A stretch of DNA of 64,000 bases from Rhipicephalus microplus (taxonomy: Eukaryota; Arthropoda; Arachnida; Ixodida; Ixodidae), in NCBI RefSeq assembly GCF_043290135.1, contig NC_134703.1:127149005-127213004 (forward strand), written 5' to 3'. Below the pieces are notes generated by a model that had not been told where the DNA came from, made no database searches, and saw only the letters and a program-made list of their open reading frames with translations. Shown piece by piece: positions 38,211 through 50,639 of the stretch. The translations under genes and the position numbers were made by a program. Each line of letters opens with the position of its first letter. The first letter of the stretch is position 1.

Positions 38211-39780
38211 GCCGCCTATGACGTTTAGCTCTCCTAGCCGTTTGAATAATGGTATTGATACCAAGCTTGGTATGGCATAACATGACTATATGAAGGCTAT
38301 ATCTGACTAGTCACAACATGACAATCATTTCATTTATGTCACGAATTTCATGATTAACATTTCATGGTCCTGCGACTCTTGCAGCGGTTTCGTTCACATG
38401 GCATGTTGCAAAACCTGTATGGCATGGCATGATTACATGGCGAACACAAGGGACAGACCCTGACATGAAAATCATGATATGGGTGTCATGTAACAACATG
38501 ACTACATGCCGCGCTCATGATGCGCTCGCGGCCATTTCACTAGCGTCACATATACCCAATTTGATACTACAGTACGTGAATTGATGACGAAAGTATGTGA
38601 CTGGTACAAACACGATAATAATGATATGCGTGCCATGTAACAACAAGACTACCTGCCACGCTCATGATGCGCTAGCGGCCATTTCGCTAGCTTCATCTAT
38701 ATCGAATTTGGTATTACGGGACGTGAATGGATGGTGGTGCAAACATGAGATGCGTGTCATGTAACAACATGACATGCTACGCTCATGATGCACTCGCGGC
38801 CTTTTCGCTCGCTTCACATGTACCAAACTTCATATTACGCGACGCGAGTGGACGACATGGGTAAATGCCACGTACAAACATGATAATCACGACATGCGTG
38901 TCATGTAACAACATGACTACATGCTACGCTCATGATGTGCTCGCGGCCGTTTAGCTAGCTTCACATGGGCCAAATTTGGTATTACGTGACGCCAATAGAT
39001 AACGACGGTGTGACTGGTGCAAACACGATAAATGTGTGTCATTTGAGAACATGACTGCATGCCACAGTCAAGGTGCGAATACATTTTGACGTGACGCGGA
39101 GCGTGTGCTAACCAGCGTTCATTTCGTCAGGTCACGCCGGCGTTGCCACGCCAGGTAACCGGTCCTGCCATATATACTCGCAGGCGCGCGCCACGCTGCG
39201 TTGCTTTGACGCATGCGCGTTTCAGCGCGTCCGGCGTCCCTCCATCCCGAAAAGAGGGAGGCGCAGTGTTGTCTGGGTAACGTATCAGCACGAAATGCAG
39301 CATGTCGCATTTCGCGCCGGTTGCCGTCGGGCCGCGCCGACGGACGCTGGTCGTGCCGGTCGCGCCTGTCGTCAGACTATAGAGTGCTCGCATTTTGCAA
39401 AGGTAGCATCGCTGTGCCGAGCGTGCGCGCGCGTCAACGCTACAAGGGAGTATATAGGGCCCTTAATGATGTGCTCGCGGCCGTTTTGCTAGCTCCACAT
39501 ATAACAAATTTGGTGGTACGTGACTGCAATGGATGACGAAAGTATATGACTGCTGCAAACATGATAATCCTGACACGCGTGTCATGTAAGAAAATGACAA
39601 CACAGCACGCTCATAGCGTGGTCACAGCCAATTTGCCAGTTCCACACATAATAAATTTGGTATCACGTGACGTGAATAGGTTACGAAGGCAAACAACGCA
39701 TCGAAACATGATAATCATGCCACGGAAGTCATGTACGACATCATCTACCTCCACCTGGTAACGTTGTGCTGATTTAAAGT
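38211..39780. repeat. Tandem repeats with GC-rich island, copy B
   Basis: The CAAATTTGGTATT core recurs near 38552, 38706, 38823, 38976, 39505 and 39653, with spacing of about 117-155 bp inside runs. The GC-rich island at about 39115-39400 matches 25640-25920. Confidence 0.8.
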
Positions 39781-40116
39781 GACATATCAACATTTCTCAT
39801 TCGTGCTTCGCATATTATCGATTCCCACTGTACGTGGGATCTGCCTTTTTTTTGTATGGGAACATCAGGCGTGATACGAAATAAAAAGTCGATTTTACAA
39901 CCTGAAATGTCACGTTTGGCTAAGCAGCAATGACAAAATATTTGGTGACACTTCTCAGCAAGCTCTAGTTTTTGATCGCATACCAGCGACACGAACACTA
40001 ACTCTCGGTTATACACGATAGGGGTACACTCAAAAATGTGTTTTGCGGCCGATATCATTTCTTATGTCTGCTCTTCGTTTAGTGTAGTGTACTACTTAGG
40101 TCTCACGTCCAGCAAC

Positions 40117-40184
40117 GGGATGGCCTAGTGCTCTACCATAGTGGAGTACCAGTACTCTAAATCGTTCACCAGTTTTTTTAAAGC
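40117..40184 (+). repeat. Stem-loop repeat copy
   Basis: Contains GAGTAC-CA-GTACTC, the cleanest stem with a two-base loop, then TAAATCGTT. Equivalent to 26627-26696. Confidence 0.75.
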
Positions 40185-40235
40185 ACCATGTACCAGAACT
40201 ACGCATCCTATATGTGACGTCAAAACGATCGCAAC

Positions 40236-40307
40236 TGGACGGGTTTAAGCTCTCCCATAGTAGAGCAACTATTACTCTAAATCGTTACACACTTTTTCTA
40301 AACACAC
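40236..40307 (+). repeat. Stem-loop repeat copy upstream of LINE (+), copy B
   Basis: TGGACGGGTTTAAGCTCTCC, then degraded arms and CACTTTTTCTAAACACAC. Equivalent to 27758-27830. Confidence 0.7.
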
Positions 40308-40324
40308 GTGTAATTTAAGCCTGA

Positions 40325-42474
40325 TGCCTCCCTTAACAGGTCACCATGAGGCGTGCTCTATTCCTGGACGAGAAATCTACAGTCTATCTTTTGTTACGCG
40401 TGATGTACTTGCGTACACGTTAGCAAGATCAGCTCGGGGACTCTTGGTTCTACTTGACCAAGAAAAGGCATTCGATCGCCTCGAGCATAACTTTATATTT
40501 AGCGTAATGGCAGCATTTGGCTTCTCCAAAAAACTTCAATGAGCTTCTGAGAAACGCATACCGAAATATGCGCAGCACGTTGTTTCTTGACGGTTAAGAG
40601 AGTGCGCCATTTTCTGTTACCCGTGGTGTTCGAGAGGGGTCTCATTTATCCCATTCACTTTTTGTATACTCAGCCTCAAACCATTCCTTCGCTCGCTAAT
40701 CACTCATCCATACGTTCGAAGCCTCCCTCTTCCAGGTACAGTGGTACCGTGACGAGGCCGTATTTGCTGATGACATCGCGTTGCATTTAAAGAATCGGGA
40801 CAGTTTATTCCGTAGCCTACGACATTTTTCTGCGTATGGCACGATTTCAGGTCCTGCGTTTTATTTTTCAAAATGTCGATATTTATTCATTGGTTCCCCA
40901 GACACCTGCATAAGTCTCATTTTCGGTCTTCAAAAAAGTGACTCAATTCGCATTCTGGGGCTTGATCATACTTGCTACGGCATATCAGCCTCCTTGTGGG
41001 TTTGAGTAGTCGAAGATGTAAAACGACACGTCCGGGAAGCACAAGAGTATGATTTACCGATGTTCGAAAGAAGGTATTTAGCACAGACTGTGTTTTGCGG
41101 CCGTGCATGGTACATATCTCATGTCGTACAGTCCCCATTACGAGTCACTAAATCGTTGCAATCCCTCATTGGCTCATTTTTCTGGTCAGGTGGAACATAA
41201 CTGGTTTGCCGAGCAGCACTTGGGCAAACGAGAAACTGTGGTGGATTCGCATTCCCATCCGTCTCTGTTCACTGCCGGCTGCTTGCCCTACGGTTCTTAC
41301 TTCGATTATTGCATGGTGGTCAGTGCCCCACGCGTCATCTTGCCTGCTATTTGGAGGCACCAAGATACGCTGTTTACTACCAGGCGCACGGCTTAATTCT
41401 GCACCGCAAACACTTAACGTGCCTCCATTTTACTGAACGGTAGTAGCATTTTATCGACACGCGCAGCATGTTTGTCCCGACGTGGAGATTCTCGAAAGCC
41501 GCATTGTAGCTGTAACGGCGGCTCTTCTGCTTCCTCTGCTTCCTTCAGCTCGTATAGCACGACCGAGACCTGTCTTGTGGAGCAAGATAACGGCATCGTT
41601 TTTGCCTGGTCACCTTCGTGACTTCATGTCGCGTCTTGGATTGAGAGTACTCCCAACACGGGACAGACTGGAGAAGGTGGGCATGGTCCCGTGTTCCACT
41701 TGTCCTAACTGCCCGTTACAGGAGTCTAACCAGCATATGCTGCAGCAATGTGTTATTGCTAAGGTGTGTAGGAAGTGCGTTAACACTAGTTTTCGTTGCC
41801 TAGGTGTTAATCGCTTTGTCACATCTGGTCGCTGCTCACGTAGTCGCTTTGTACGCCTTCTAACAGCTGGGGGAGCTTTCTGTTTGTGGCGTAACAGGTG
41901 CGAGGCTGTTGCGGCAGGTCATCGTCATCGTGCTCTCTTTTCGAATCTGGAACGCTTATACTCTGAACTTCTATCGTTTCTGTCGGAGGAATTGTTCTTC
42001 CTTGTGGAGGACGAATTTCTACGACAATGGTCATGTCGCTTCAAGTCCGTATTTGGCAGACGCGTTCGATTAGTCTTCCACCTGGCCTGGTTCCTATAGC
42101 CAGGTCACCTGTCAATGGCTGATTAGTACATGTAATCTCTATGTGTTTACAATTTCTATTTGTTTGTGTTTCCCGTACGGGTGTGAGTTGTTGTACGTAT
42201 GCACTTCATTCTAACGCTGTAAAGTATGTAAATTTCACGAATCTCTATACCCCTTCTATATACTTGCTAATATCTTCACCAAGTCTTGTAAACTCTGTAC
42301 CTATATCAACATGTACATGTACATATTGTGATTAGTGTATATTCGCAGTGTATATAGTCATTAGTAACGTGGGTCAGGGACACCCTACGGACTTGGACAC
42401 ATTTGTTTGAATGTGTCATGTATGTTGTGCTTTGTCATTTGTTTGTTATTGTGCTTGTTGTACAGACGCTCGTT
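40325..42474 (+). pseudogene. L1/Tx1-like LINE (+), 5'-truncated, copy B
   Basis: RT starts in the middle (VLLDQEKAFDRLEH at about 40449-40490). The FADDIAL box is represented near 40760 with a frameshift. The last 205 codons (41482-42099) are open. This C terminus contains PTRDRLEK-like and CPNCPLQESNQHMLQQC, a CX2CX7HX4C knuckle of the zf-RVT type found in L1-like LINEs. The 3' UTR continues to about 42474. Upstream RT is broken by several frame changes. Confidence 0.78.
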
Positions 42475-43281
42475 CTATAGGTTTGTTGCGTCCCATGATA
42501 GAATAAACTTTTTCTTAACACATATGTAAACACATATTTTTGTACTGAATTTTGGTGTGTCTGTGGATGTTGTATTCCGTCGCGATGTTCAGTTTGATTG
42601 TAATTGATGTTCACAGTTCTTCAGAATAACTTTCTCTAAACAGTTCCGTACTACGCCGAAGAATTCTTATTCAGAGGCATAAGAATTCCCTATTTCGGCG
42701 ATTTTTTCCTGCAAACATTGATGAATTTCCCAGCATATTTCCCTGCACAAGAGTACTCAGTTCCACCCCCATTCATGCAAACACATGCTATAATTACACG
42801 TGTATCACGTAATGACGCCTTTTGAAATCAGAACTAGTCCCTTCACTGCCACACAACAAAAGCATGACTTCATTATTTCATATATTGTTAGTACATTGCA
42901 CATTGTGGGCTTCAAGTCTAACACCAATAGTCAACTAGAAATCACTCCGTGTAAATATCAGAAACAAATACCAAAGGCTATACTTAGGTGGTGCATGCGT
43001 CAGAAGCAATTACAGTAAGTGAAGGCACACTGTAACCGCTAATTGTCAGTCGTTATAGAAGAATTTACTCATTTCTGAAATTTTCTGCAATAACACTAAG
43101 ATTCCCTTTTTTCCTTTGGCCCGAAAGGACAGGTGACAGTTGAAAATTTCCTGAAAAGGGTACAATTCTCTGCACAGAACATCACTGAAACACTCTCCAG
43201 GGTGAGTATCATGCGCCTACGCCGGCCGCTGCTGGCCACCTTAATTTTTGTTGTTCAGGACCTCATCATGTGAGGCTCACG
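42475..43281. other. Shared spacer in block B, no gene
   Basis: Equivalent to 30837-31641 in block A. No coding signal. Confidence 0.5.
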
Positions 43282-43510
43282 GGACGGCTTTCTGCTTTCC
43301 CATAGTCGAATACCAAGTACTCTCAATTGTCCACCCCTTTTTCTAAACACACAGCTCACTGCTTCCCCGTAGTAGAGTACGAAGTATACACTCTAAATTG
43401 TCAAGCACCTTTTTTAAACACACTGCCTTACCAGTACGAGCGAAACCTTTATGCTTTTCCATAGTAGGTTACCAAGTGCACTAAATCATTAAACACTTTT
43501 TCTCAGACGC
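43282..43510 (+). repeat. Three tandem stem-loop repeat copies, block B
   Basis: Copies at about 43282-43352, 43353-43432 and 43433-43510, matching the block A triplet at 31642-31872. The middle copy has an 8-base spacer within its arms. Confidence 0.75.
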
Positions 43511-43689
43511 ACATTTTACAATGCGGCCCCATATGTACTAGGCGGATTTCAAATGTTCTGGACAGCGACGTGCATTTTAACGCAGAGCGTATATGCTACC
43601 ATAATGTTCCAATCGGTTTCTGTTTTATAAAAGCGAGTTCCACCTGAGGAAAGCATTAACAAACAAATGATAAAGGTGCCAGAGAGGGG

Positions 43690-43856
<167 letters not shown>

Positions 43857-44059
43857 GTGACCCCGAATCATCAAGCGATGTCTTCTCACAGTCCTCAGTC
43901 CAAGGAGGATCGAAAGATATCGACAAAGTGACAGTAAAGTCCATCAGACAGGTTAGTTAGCATTGCCAATAGTGTGTGATCATTACTGCAGATAAGACGT
44001 TTGTAGTTGACCAGTTCAAAACATAAGATGTTTGGCAAGAATGTTTATAACAGTTTACA

Positions 44060-44250
44060 GTGTGTTTAGAAAAAGCACGTTTCACAAAAGTAGGTGTTTA
44101 GGAAAATTGGTTAACGATTACAGTAAAGTACTCTACATTGGGAGAGCTTAAAGCCATCCCTTGGGCCTCGCTGTCCAACTTCTGTGTGTTTGAAAATTGA
44201 GGTTTACGATTTAGAGTGCTCGGTACAGTATACTATGGAAGATCAGAAAG
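44060..44250 (-). repeat. Two stem-loop repeat copies, inverted, block B
   Basis: On the minus strand they repeat the order seen at 33800-33592, with arms partly eroded. With the triplet at 43282-43510 they form inverted repeats only about 0.55 kb apart. Confidence 0.65.
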
Positions 44251-44349
44251 CGCTAGGGTACGTACACTTCATGACAAAGAACAAAGAAACGTATAAGAAT
44301 AAATAAATACTTATACAATACTGAATGCAAGTTCAGTGAAATCACAAAC

Positions 44350-47300
44350 ACTAGCCTACCTTCTCAGTAATGAAGGCAAGGCATGGACGCATTGTTCTTT
44401 CTGAGAAAAATAAATCGTGTTGACCACCTCAGGGGAAAAGCTTCCTTCCCCAGAATGAATAACTGTACGTTCAGATGTGTTAACATCATGGTTCTTAAGC
44501 GATATAGCTGAGAAAACATGGCCGTCTGAGGGTGTCGCCGCCGGCATGGCAGTCCCCTCCGCTTCCACAATACAAAAGTACCAATACACATTATCAACTC
44601 AACAAAAATGTGTCTGTGCCGTGGCTGCCATTGCATGCTGACTTGAAACATGATGGTCACGAGAGGCCAGAAAGTACGTGCCCCAGGACATTCGTGAATA
44701 ACATGATTTAGGGCTGCCGTCCGGCCGCACTGCGGACATAAGACGGAGGGCGCCACACACCACGCCGCAAGGCGGTCGGCCATTGGCAACGCCTGCCATT
44801 CTCTAAACCAAGTGAAGTCTCGGACTTAAGTGGGTAGGGTCAAGGTTATCATGAACCAGCGTCCCCTTTTGAGGCATTTCTTGCGCTGATCATCGTTTAA
44901 ATTTTTCACCGCAATACATTCACATATTTCAGTTTCTGATATATCCATTAGTTCACAGTCTGGTAAGGTATTTTGCAATAAATGCAAAGATTTCACCAAT
45001 AACGCATAGTAGGTCGGCGGCCGCTCAGCCGCCAGTCCCGTCTCGTCTACAAATCCAAAGAAACGACGGGAAGCTCCCAACAGGTACTTTGGGAGCTCTC
45101 GGCCTCGGTGTATTGTTTTTAAGATCAGTTCGCATGTGGTTTTCAAGGCCGACACACGACACATAACTTCGAAGTCGGGAATGCTAAAACCTCCCAATTT
45201 CGTTGGTAGGCGGACTGGTGCTCTGGCGATGGTTTCCGCATGGCCATCCCAAAAGAAGGAGCCACATGCGGTTGATATATTTAGCAAAACTCGTCGAGGC
45301 AGCCATGCAATTTTCTCTACATAAAAGAATATAAGCTGCTATGTTTGTCTTGATGAGATATGCACGTTCATTGAAAGGTAAATGAAAAGTACTCGCAATA
45401 TAAATGCGTTTATCCACTTTGCACCTAATTTCATTCCAGGTGGTACGGGCTACTTCACCGGACGCACGGAAGGTCACCTTTACTCCGTCTACCCAGTGGA
45501 CTCTGTCGGGAAACTGCTCAGCGAAGGTACCAAATTGCATTACTCTTATCTTGATTAGCTTTACTCTTATCTGGATTGAGGAGTGCTCCAGAAAGGCTGC
45601 TGTGGGTGTAGAAGAGTTGCAAGAAAGCTCTGTAGCTCTCCATATTCCTGATAAAAAGTGTAATAGCGTCGGCATAGGCTGCCTCTTTCACTTCGCTCAG
45701 GCCAGAAATGGGGAATCCGCGTATTGATTACATCAGTTGATTTCCTCTAGCAGTGGTGCAATATAGAGTACAAAAAGAAGTGCAGAGACAGGACAACCTT
45801 GTCGAATTCCGCGACTCATGTCGATGGGTTCAGTTGTGTGGCCATTCAGCAAGTTTCCATGTCAGTATAAAACAGACGAAGAACCTCGACAAGACGAGTA
45901 GGAAAACCAAAGCATTATGACTCGTCAAAAAGATAATTGTGCTAAACGCTGTCAAAGGCTTTTTTTTTTTGGAATAGGGAAACAAAAACACCAGACACTT
46001 GTGTTCTCGTAGTGAGGGTGAACTGATCACGGGTCAAAGCAATTGATGACAAAATTGTACGATCTGTAACACTACATGTTTGCACATTAATGATTATTTC
46101 ATGTAGGATGGATGGCATTCGATGCGTTAAAATAGCAGCTAATATCTTAGAATTCAGTAAAGAAATATGTCTCAATGGCTTTGGGTCTGACGCTTCACCA
46201 CTGCTTTTCAGCAGAAGGATGACATGCTCTCACAAATTGTTTCAGGTCGAATCCCATCATGAAGAATCCGGTTAAGCATCGACAAAAGGTGGACATGTAT
46301 TTGCTCGAAAAATGTCTTATAAAAAATCAGCGGTAGGCCATCGGGACCTTCTGCTGTGGAGGCGTTCATTTGCTTGAGCACAAGGTGCAGTTCTGCAAGG
46401 TTATCGGACTACATAAACTATCACGGCACTTTTCTGTTATACGAGAGGTATCCGAGCAGAACTTGCGTATAGCGATGCTTTGGTTACCTATGCTTGTGTC
46501 CTCCCCCTCCCCCCCCCTCCCCCCCCCCCCCGCCCCGCCGCGGTGGTCTAGTGGCTAAGGTACTCGACTGCTGACCCGCAGGTCGCGGGTTCAAATCCCG
46601 GCTGCGGCGGCTGCATTTCCGATGGAGGCGGAAATGTCGAGGCCCGTGTGCTCAGATTTGGGTGCACGTTAAAGAACCCCAGGTGGTCAAAATTTCCGGA
46701 GCCCTCCACTACGGCGTCTCTCATAATCATATTGTGGTTTTGGGACGTTAAACCCCACAAATCAATCAATGCTTGTGTCCTGTGCCGTGAACAGGGTGGT
46801 GAAGTCTGTTTTGAAAACGGTCCCTATATCGTCTGCTCGATCAGACTGTGCGCCGCTGGGCATCTCAAAGTATGGCATCGTTGCTCGTTCTACAAAAAAA
46901 GTTATTGCAGACCCTTCGGAGAACGGCAGGATCTGCAACGTGCCTTCCATTTACAAACGACAGCGCCGCTGTACGGGAGCTGAGATGGTGCAGGAGTTCA
47001 TATCGCCTTCAACTGATTCAAATAATCTTGCATAGCATATGTTAGTGTTTCGCCTCTCCAAACTATGCGCGCTTTTCAAAGAGTGTTGCCAATTTCAGTC
47101 GTTAGGCGCTTTTTGCTATCTCTTACTGCTTTAGTTAGTTCAGCGCGAAAGCTGTCCTTCAAAGTATCCCAGTCGCACGGTACTGCTGTGTGCTTGCACA
47201 CGCCTTCCAGGGCTAAGTGCAGAGGCTGCACATTCTCAAGCATGTACAAGAGCTGTTTCTATTTTCCATTGGTTCTTAAACAGGGCAGGATGATTGAAAC

Positions 47301-47690
47301 GCATCTCTACTGACACTGGGAAGTTGTCTCATATGAGCGGTACGTCTGCGGGGTAATTCAAGACTTCGCAGCTACTGATATGCGTATACCTAATACTTCA
47401 GGGCAGTAGAAGGAGTCTAGGCGGCTTATATTTGTGCCTCGTTGCCATGTCGCACCAAAAACGTCCCCGTGGGTACTAAGCCACGCGTCTCTTACCTTGA
47501 AATTGCGAATACCCTGCATGCTTCAGTATCCGGGCCCCGCTATATGGCCTGCCCTGGCAACTTCCTTTGACATCAGAAACATACTTACATAAAGAGCGAA
47601 CACTCCCGTGGGGCCCTCCGGCCCAGCTACTGCGCTGCTTTCAGTGCCACGAGTGGTTGGTCAGACCCGATAATGTATTCGGCACGAATA
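44350..47690 (-). pseudogene. L1/Tx1-like LINE (-), block B, with Ruka insertion
   Basis: The same LINE as 34101-37130. The C terminus (44789-44364) has CPQCGRTAALNHVIHEC, a CX2CX8HX4C knuckle. The thumb region lies at 45287-44826, an RT segment with NSKILAAIL at about 46175-45942, a linker near 47250-47000 and an endonuclease C-terminal part near 47520-47310. A Ruka at 46503-46768 splits it. Confidence 0.72.
46503..46768 (+). mobile_element. Ruka-type tRNA-derived SINE, copy 1
   Basis: The body (46532-46768) has an A box in GGTGGTCTAGTGGCTAAGG, a B box GGTTCAAATCC, the tRNA-unrelated CTGCATTTCCGATGGAGGCG segment and a tail of ATCAATCAAT. A 29-base C-rich tract precedes it. ATGCTTGTGTCCT flanks the insertion on both sides (46490-46502 and 46769-46781), and block A reads through the same site (about 36240-36260) without it. 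I recognise the family from tick Ruka. Confidence 0.92.
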
Positions 47691-47702
47691 AGATAACAAT
47701 TT

Positions 47703-47785
47703 TTTTTCTTTCCGATGCAGCGATTTGAACCCGGATACCCTCATCCTCCGAAGGCGAGTGTCCTCACCACTAGGCTACTCACCCA
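47703..47785 (-). repeat. tRNA-like element, block B
   Basis: Counterpart of 37186-37265, with A- and B-box-like stretches on the minus strand and differences in the anticodon-arm region. Confidence 0.55.
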
Positions 47786-47935
47786 TGCTTCCGCGAACAG
47801 AATGCATGTACAGCACATCTAAACCACACGAATGTACCTCTTTGTACAAAACAAATGCAGAAAGACAACACTTTCAAGTCATAGTTTGCTGTTTTATATT
47901 GTGATGCATTGAATGTCCTAAGCGGGACATGATGT

Positions 47936-48104
47936 AAGATCCCATTCATCGGCGACCATACCGGGTGTCTGCCAGCGAGCGTAAAGTAATTCAACAAGAA
48001 GTCACCAAGATGTTAGCCAAAGGAGTTATTGAACCCTCTTCAAGCCCTTGGGCGTAACCAGTTGTGCTCGTTAAAAAAAATGGCACGTGGCGTTTCTGCG
48101 TGGA

Positions 48105-48107
<3 letters not shown>
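47936..48107 (+). pseudogene. pol: Gypsy element 3 pol, N-terminal RT fragment
   Basis: The segment encodes the conserved RT entry (IEPSSSPWA, then a stop replacing the next codon; VLVKKNGTWRFCVD). It ends at the RTE target site TCTGCGTGGATTC, which lies within the WRFCVD codons. Confidence 0.85.
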
Positions 48108-48137
<30 letters not shown>

Positions 48138-48138
<1 letters not shown>

Positions 48139-50345
48139 GCCTGACTACGTCCACTGCAGGAGAAAGGCCTCTCCCATGTTCCGCCAGTTAACCCGGTCCT
48201 GTGCTTGCTGCTGCCAATTTATACCCGCAAACTTCTTAATCTCATCTGCTAACCTAACCTTCTGTTTCCGCCCCGCCGCGGTGGTCTAGTGGCTAAAGTA
48301 CTCGGCTACTGACTCGCAGGTCGCGGGTTTGAATCCCGGCTGCGGCGGCTGCATTTCCGATGGAGGCGGTAATGTTGTAGGCCCATGTGCTCAGATTTGG
48401 GTGCACGTTAAAAAACCCCAGGTGGTCGAAATTTCCGGAGCCCTCCACTACGGCGTCTCTCATAATCATGTGGTGGTTTTGGGATGTTAAACCCCACATA
48501 TCAATGAATCAATCAATCAATCAATCAACCTTCTGTGTCCCCCTAACCCGCTTGCCTTCTCTGGGAATCCAGTTAGTTACCCTTAACGACCAGCGGTTAT
48601 CCTGGCTACACGCTATACATGCCCGGCCCATGTCCATTTCTTCTTCTTGATATCAGCAATGATATCCTTAACCCCCGTTTGTTCCCTAATCCACTCTGCT
48701 CTCTTCTTGTCCCTTAAGGTTAAACCTACTATTTTTCTTTCCATTGCTCGCTGCGTCGTCATCAATTTAAGCTGAACCCTCTTTGTAAGTCTCCAGGTTT
48801 CTGCTCCGTGTACTAACAATATACAGCTGTTATATATACCTTCCTCTTGAGCGATAGTTGCAATCTACTTGTCACAATTTGAGAGTGCTTGCCAAATGTG
48901 CTCCACCCCATTCTTATTCTTCTATTTACTTCAATCTCGTGGTTCGGCTCCGCGGTTAATACCTGCCCTAAGTAGACATAGTCTTTTACAACTTGAAGTG
49001 CACTATTACCTATCTCGAAGCGCTGCTCTTTTCCGAGGTTGTTGTACATTACTTTCGTTTTCTGGATATTCATTTTAAGACCCACCTTTCTGCTCTCCTT
49101 GTTTAACTCCGTAATCATGAGTTGCAATTCGTCCCCTGAGTTACTCAGCAACGCAATATCATCGGCGAAGCGCAGGTTTCTAAGGTACTCTCCAATAACT
49201 CTTATCCCTAACTTTTCCCATTCTAGGCTTCTGAAAACCTCCTGTAAACACGCGGTAAATACAATTGGGGAGATTGTGTCCCCCTGCGTTACACCCTTCT
49301 TGATTGGTATTCTGTTGCTTTCTTTATGAAGCACTACGGTAGCAGTTGATTCCCTGTAGATTTCTTCGAGGATGTTTATTTATACTTCATCGACGCCCTG
49401 ATTTCGCAGTGTCTGCATGACGGCTGATATTTCTACTGAATCAAACACCTTCTCGTAATCTGTGGAGGCTATGTATAGCGGTTGGTTATATTCATAGAAT
49501 GTCTCTTATTACCTGAGTGATGTTATGAATGAGGTCGATTGTTCAGTAGCCTGTTCGAAATCCTGCTTGTTCCTTTGGTTGATTGAATTCTAATGTTTTC
49601 TTTACTCTGTTAGCAATTACTTCTGTAAATAGCTTGTATACTGCAGAGAGCAAGCTGATCGGCCTGTAATTCTTCAAGTCCTTGTCATCTCCGTTCTTAT
49701 GTATTAAGATGTTGTTAAAGTTCTTCCAAGACTCTGGTACTCTTCCCGTCAGGAGACACCTCGTAAACAGGATCGCTAGTTTTTCTAACACAATCTGTCT
49801 TCCATCTTTCAGTAGATTTGATGTTACCTGATCCTCACCAGCAGCTTTGCCTCTTTGCACGCTTTCCAAAGCTTTTCTGACTTCTATCATTACTGGCGGG
49901 GTGTCATCTGCGTTACTGCTAGTTCTTATAGTATTAAAGTCGTGGTTGTCCCGGCTACTGTACAGATCTCTGTAAAACTCCTCCGCTATTTTAACTATCC
50001 TAGTGGTAACTATCCATAGTGGTAGTTATTTTGCCTTGCTTGTCCTTTAGTGCATACATACAATTTTTGCCTTTCCCAAGTTTCCTCTTCACTGCTTTGA
50101 CGCTTCCTCCTTATTTAAGAGCGTGTTCAATTCTCTCCATGTTATGCCTTCTTACATCGCATACCTCACGGCCATTAATAAACTGCGAAAGCTCTGCCAG
50201 TTCTATTTTTTTCTGTTGTACTTGAGACTTTCAAGATTTGACGCTTCTTAATGAGAATATTCGTTTCCTGGGAAAGCTTGCCAGTGTCCTGTCTAACTAC
50301 CCTGCCTCCAACTTTCTCTGCACACTCCGTAATGATACTCTTGAT
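48138..50345 (-). pseudogene. RTE-like reverse transcriptase half
   Basis: On the minus strand: a linker (GKLSQETNILIKKRQ near 50270), fingers (AAGEDQVTSNLL; NYRPISLLSAVYK), palm with FADDIALLSN near 49160, and a C-terminal domain to about 48620, with frame changes at about 49540 and 49340. A Ruka lies in the 3' UTR at 48266-48526. Confidence 0.85.
48266..48526 (+). mobile_element. Ruka-type SINE, copy 2
   Basis: Full-length copy with A box, B box (GGTTTGAATCC), CTGCATTTCCGATGGAGGCG, and a tail of four to six TCAA repeats. AACCTTCTGT flanks it (48256-48265 and 48527-48536). It is inside the RTE, which is inside gypsy element 3, so it is the youngest of the three. Confidence 0.93.
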
Positions 50346-50383
50346 ACTGCACACTCCGTAATGATACGTAATGACGAGCAGCG

Positions 50384-50458
50384 ATGGCATAGTGGTTAGA
50401 GCATCCGCATCGCATGCAAAAGGTCTGTGGTTCAAATCCCGGTGCCGCGCAGCGCACA
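50384..50458 (+). repeat. tRNA-like stretch at the 5' end of the RTE endonuclease half
   Basis: TGGCATAGTGGT is one base off an A box and GGTTCAAATCC is close to a B box, spaced as in a tRNA. It lies just upstream of the RTE endonuclease frame. It may be an internal pol III-type promoter of the element or a SINE fused to it; arm pairing is poor. Confidence 0.55.
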
Positions 50459-50639
50459 ACCGGATAAAAAAAATCCGCCTGGTGATGGAACTGCATTACG
50501 AGGCCTGGGGTGCGGCCTCACCGGTAGCCACCACCAAGACTCTCTACCCCACCAGAGAAGGATTGGCCACCCTGGTGCAGTATCTGCCCACTACCTCCCA
50601 CATGCATACGTCAAATAACTCACGGCCCTCAGTCCCCAG

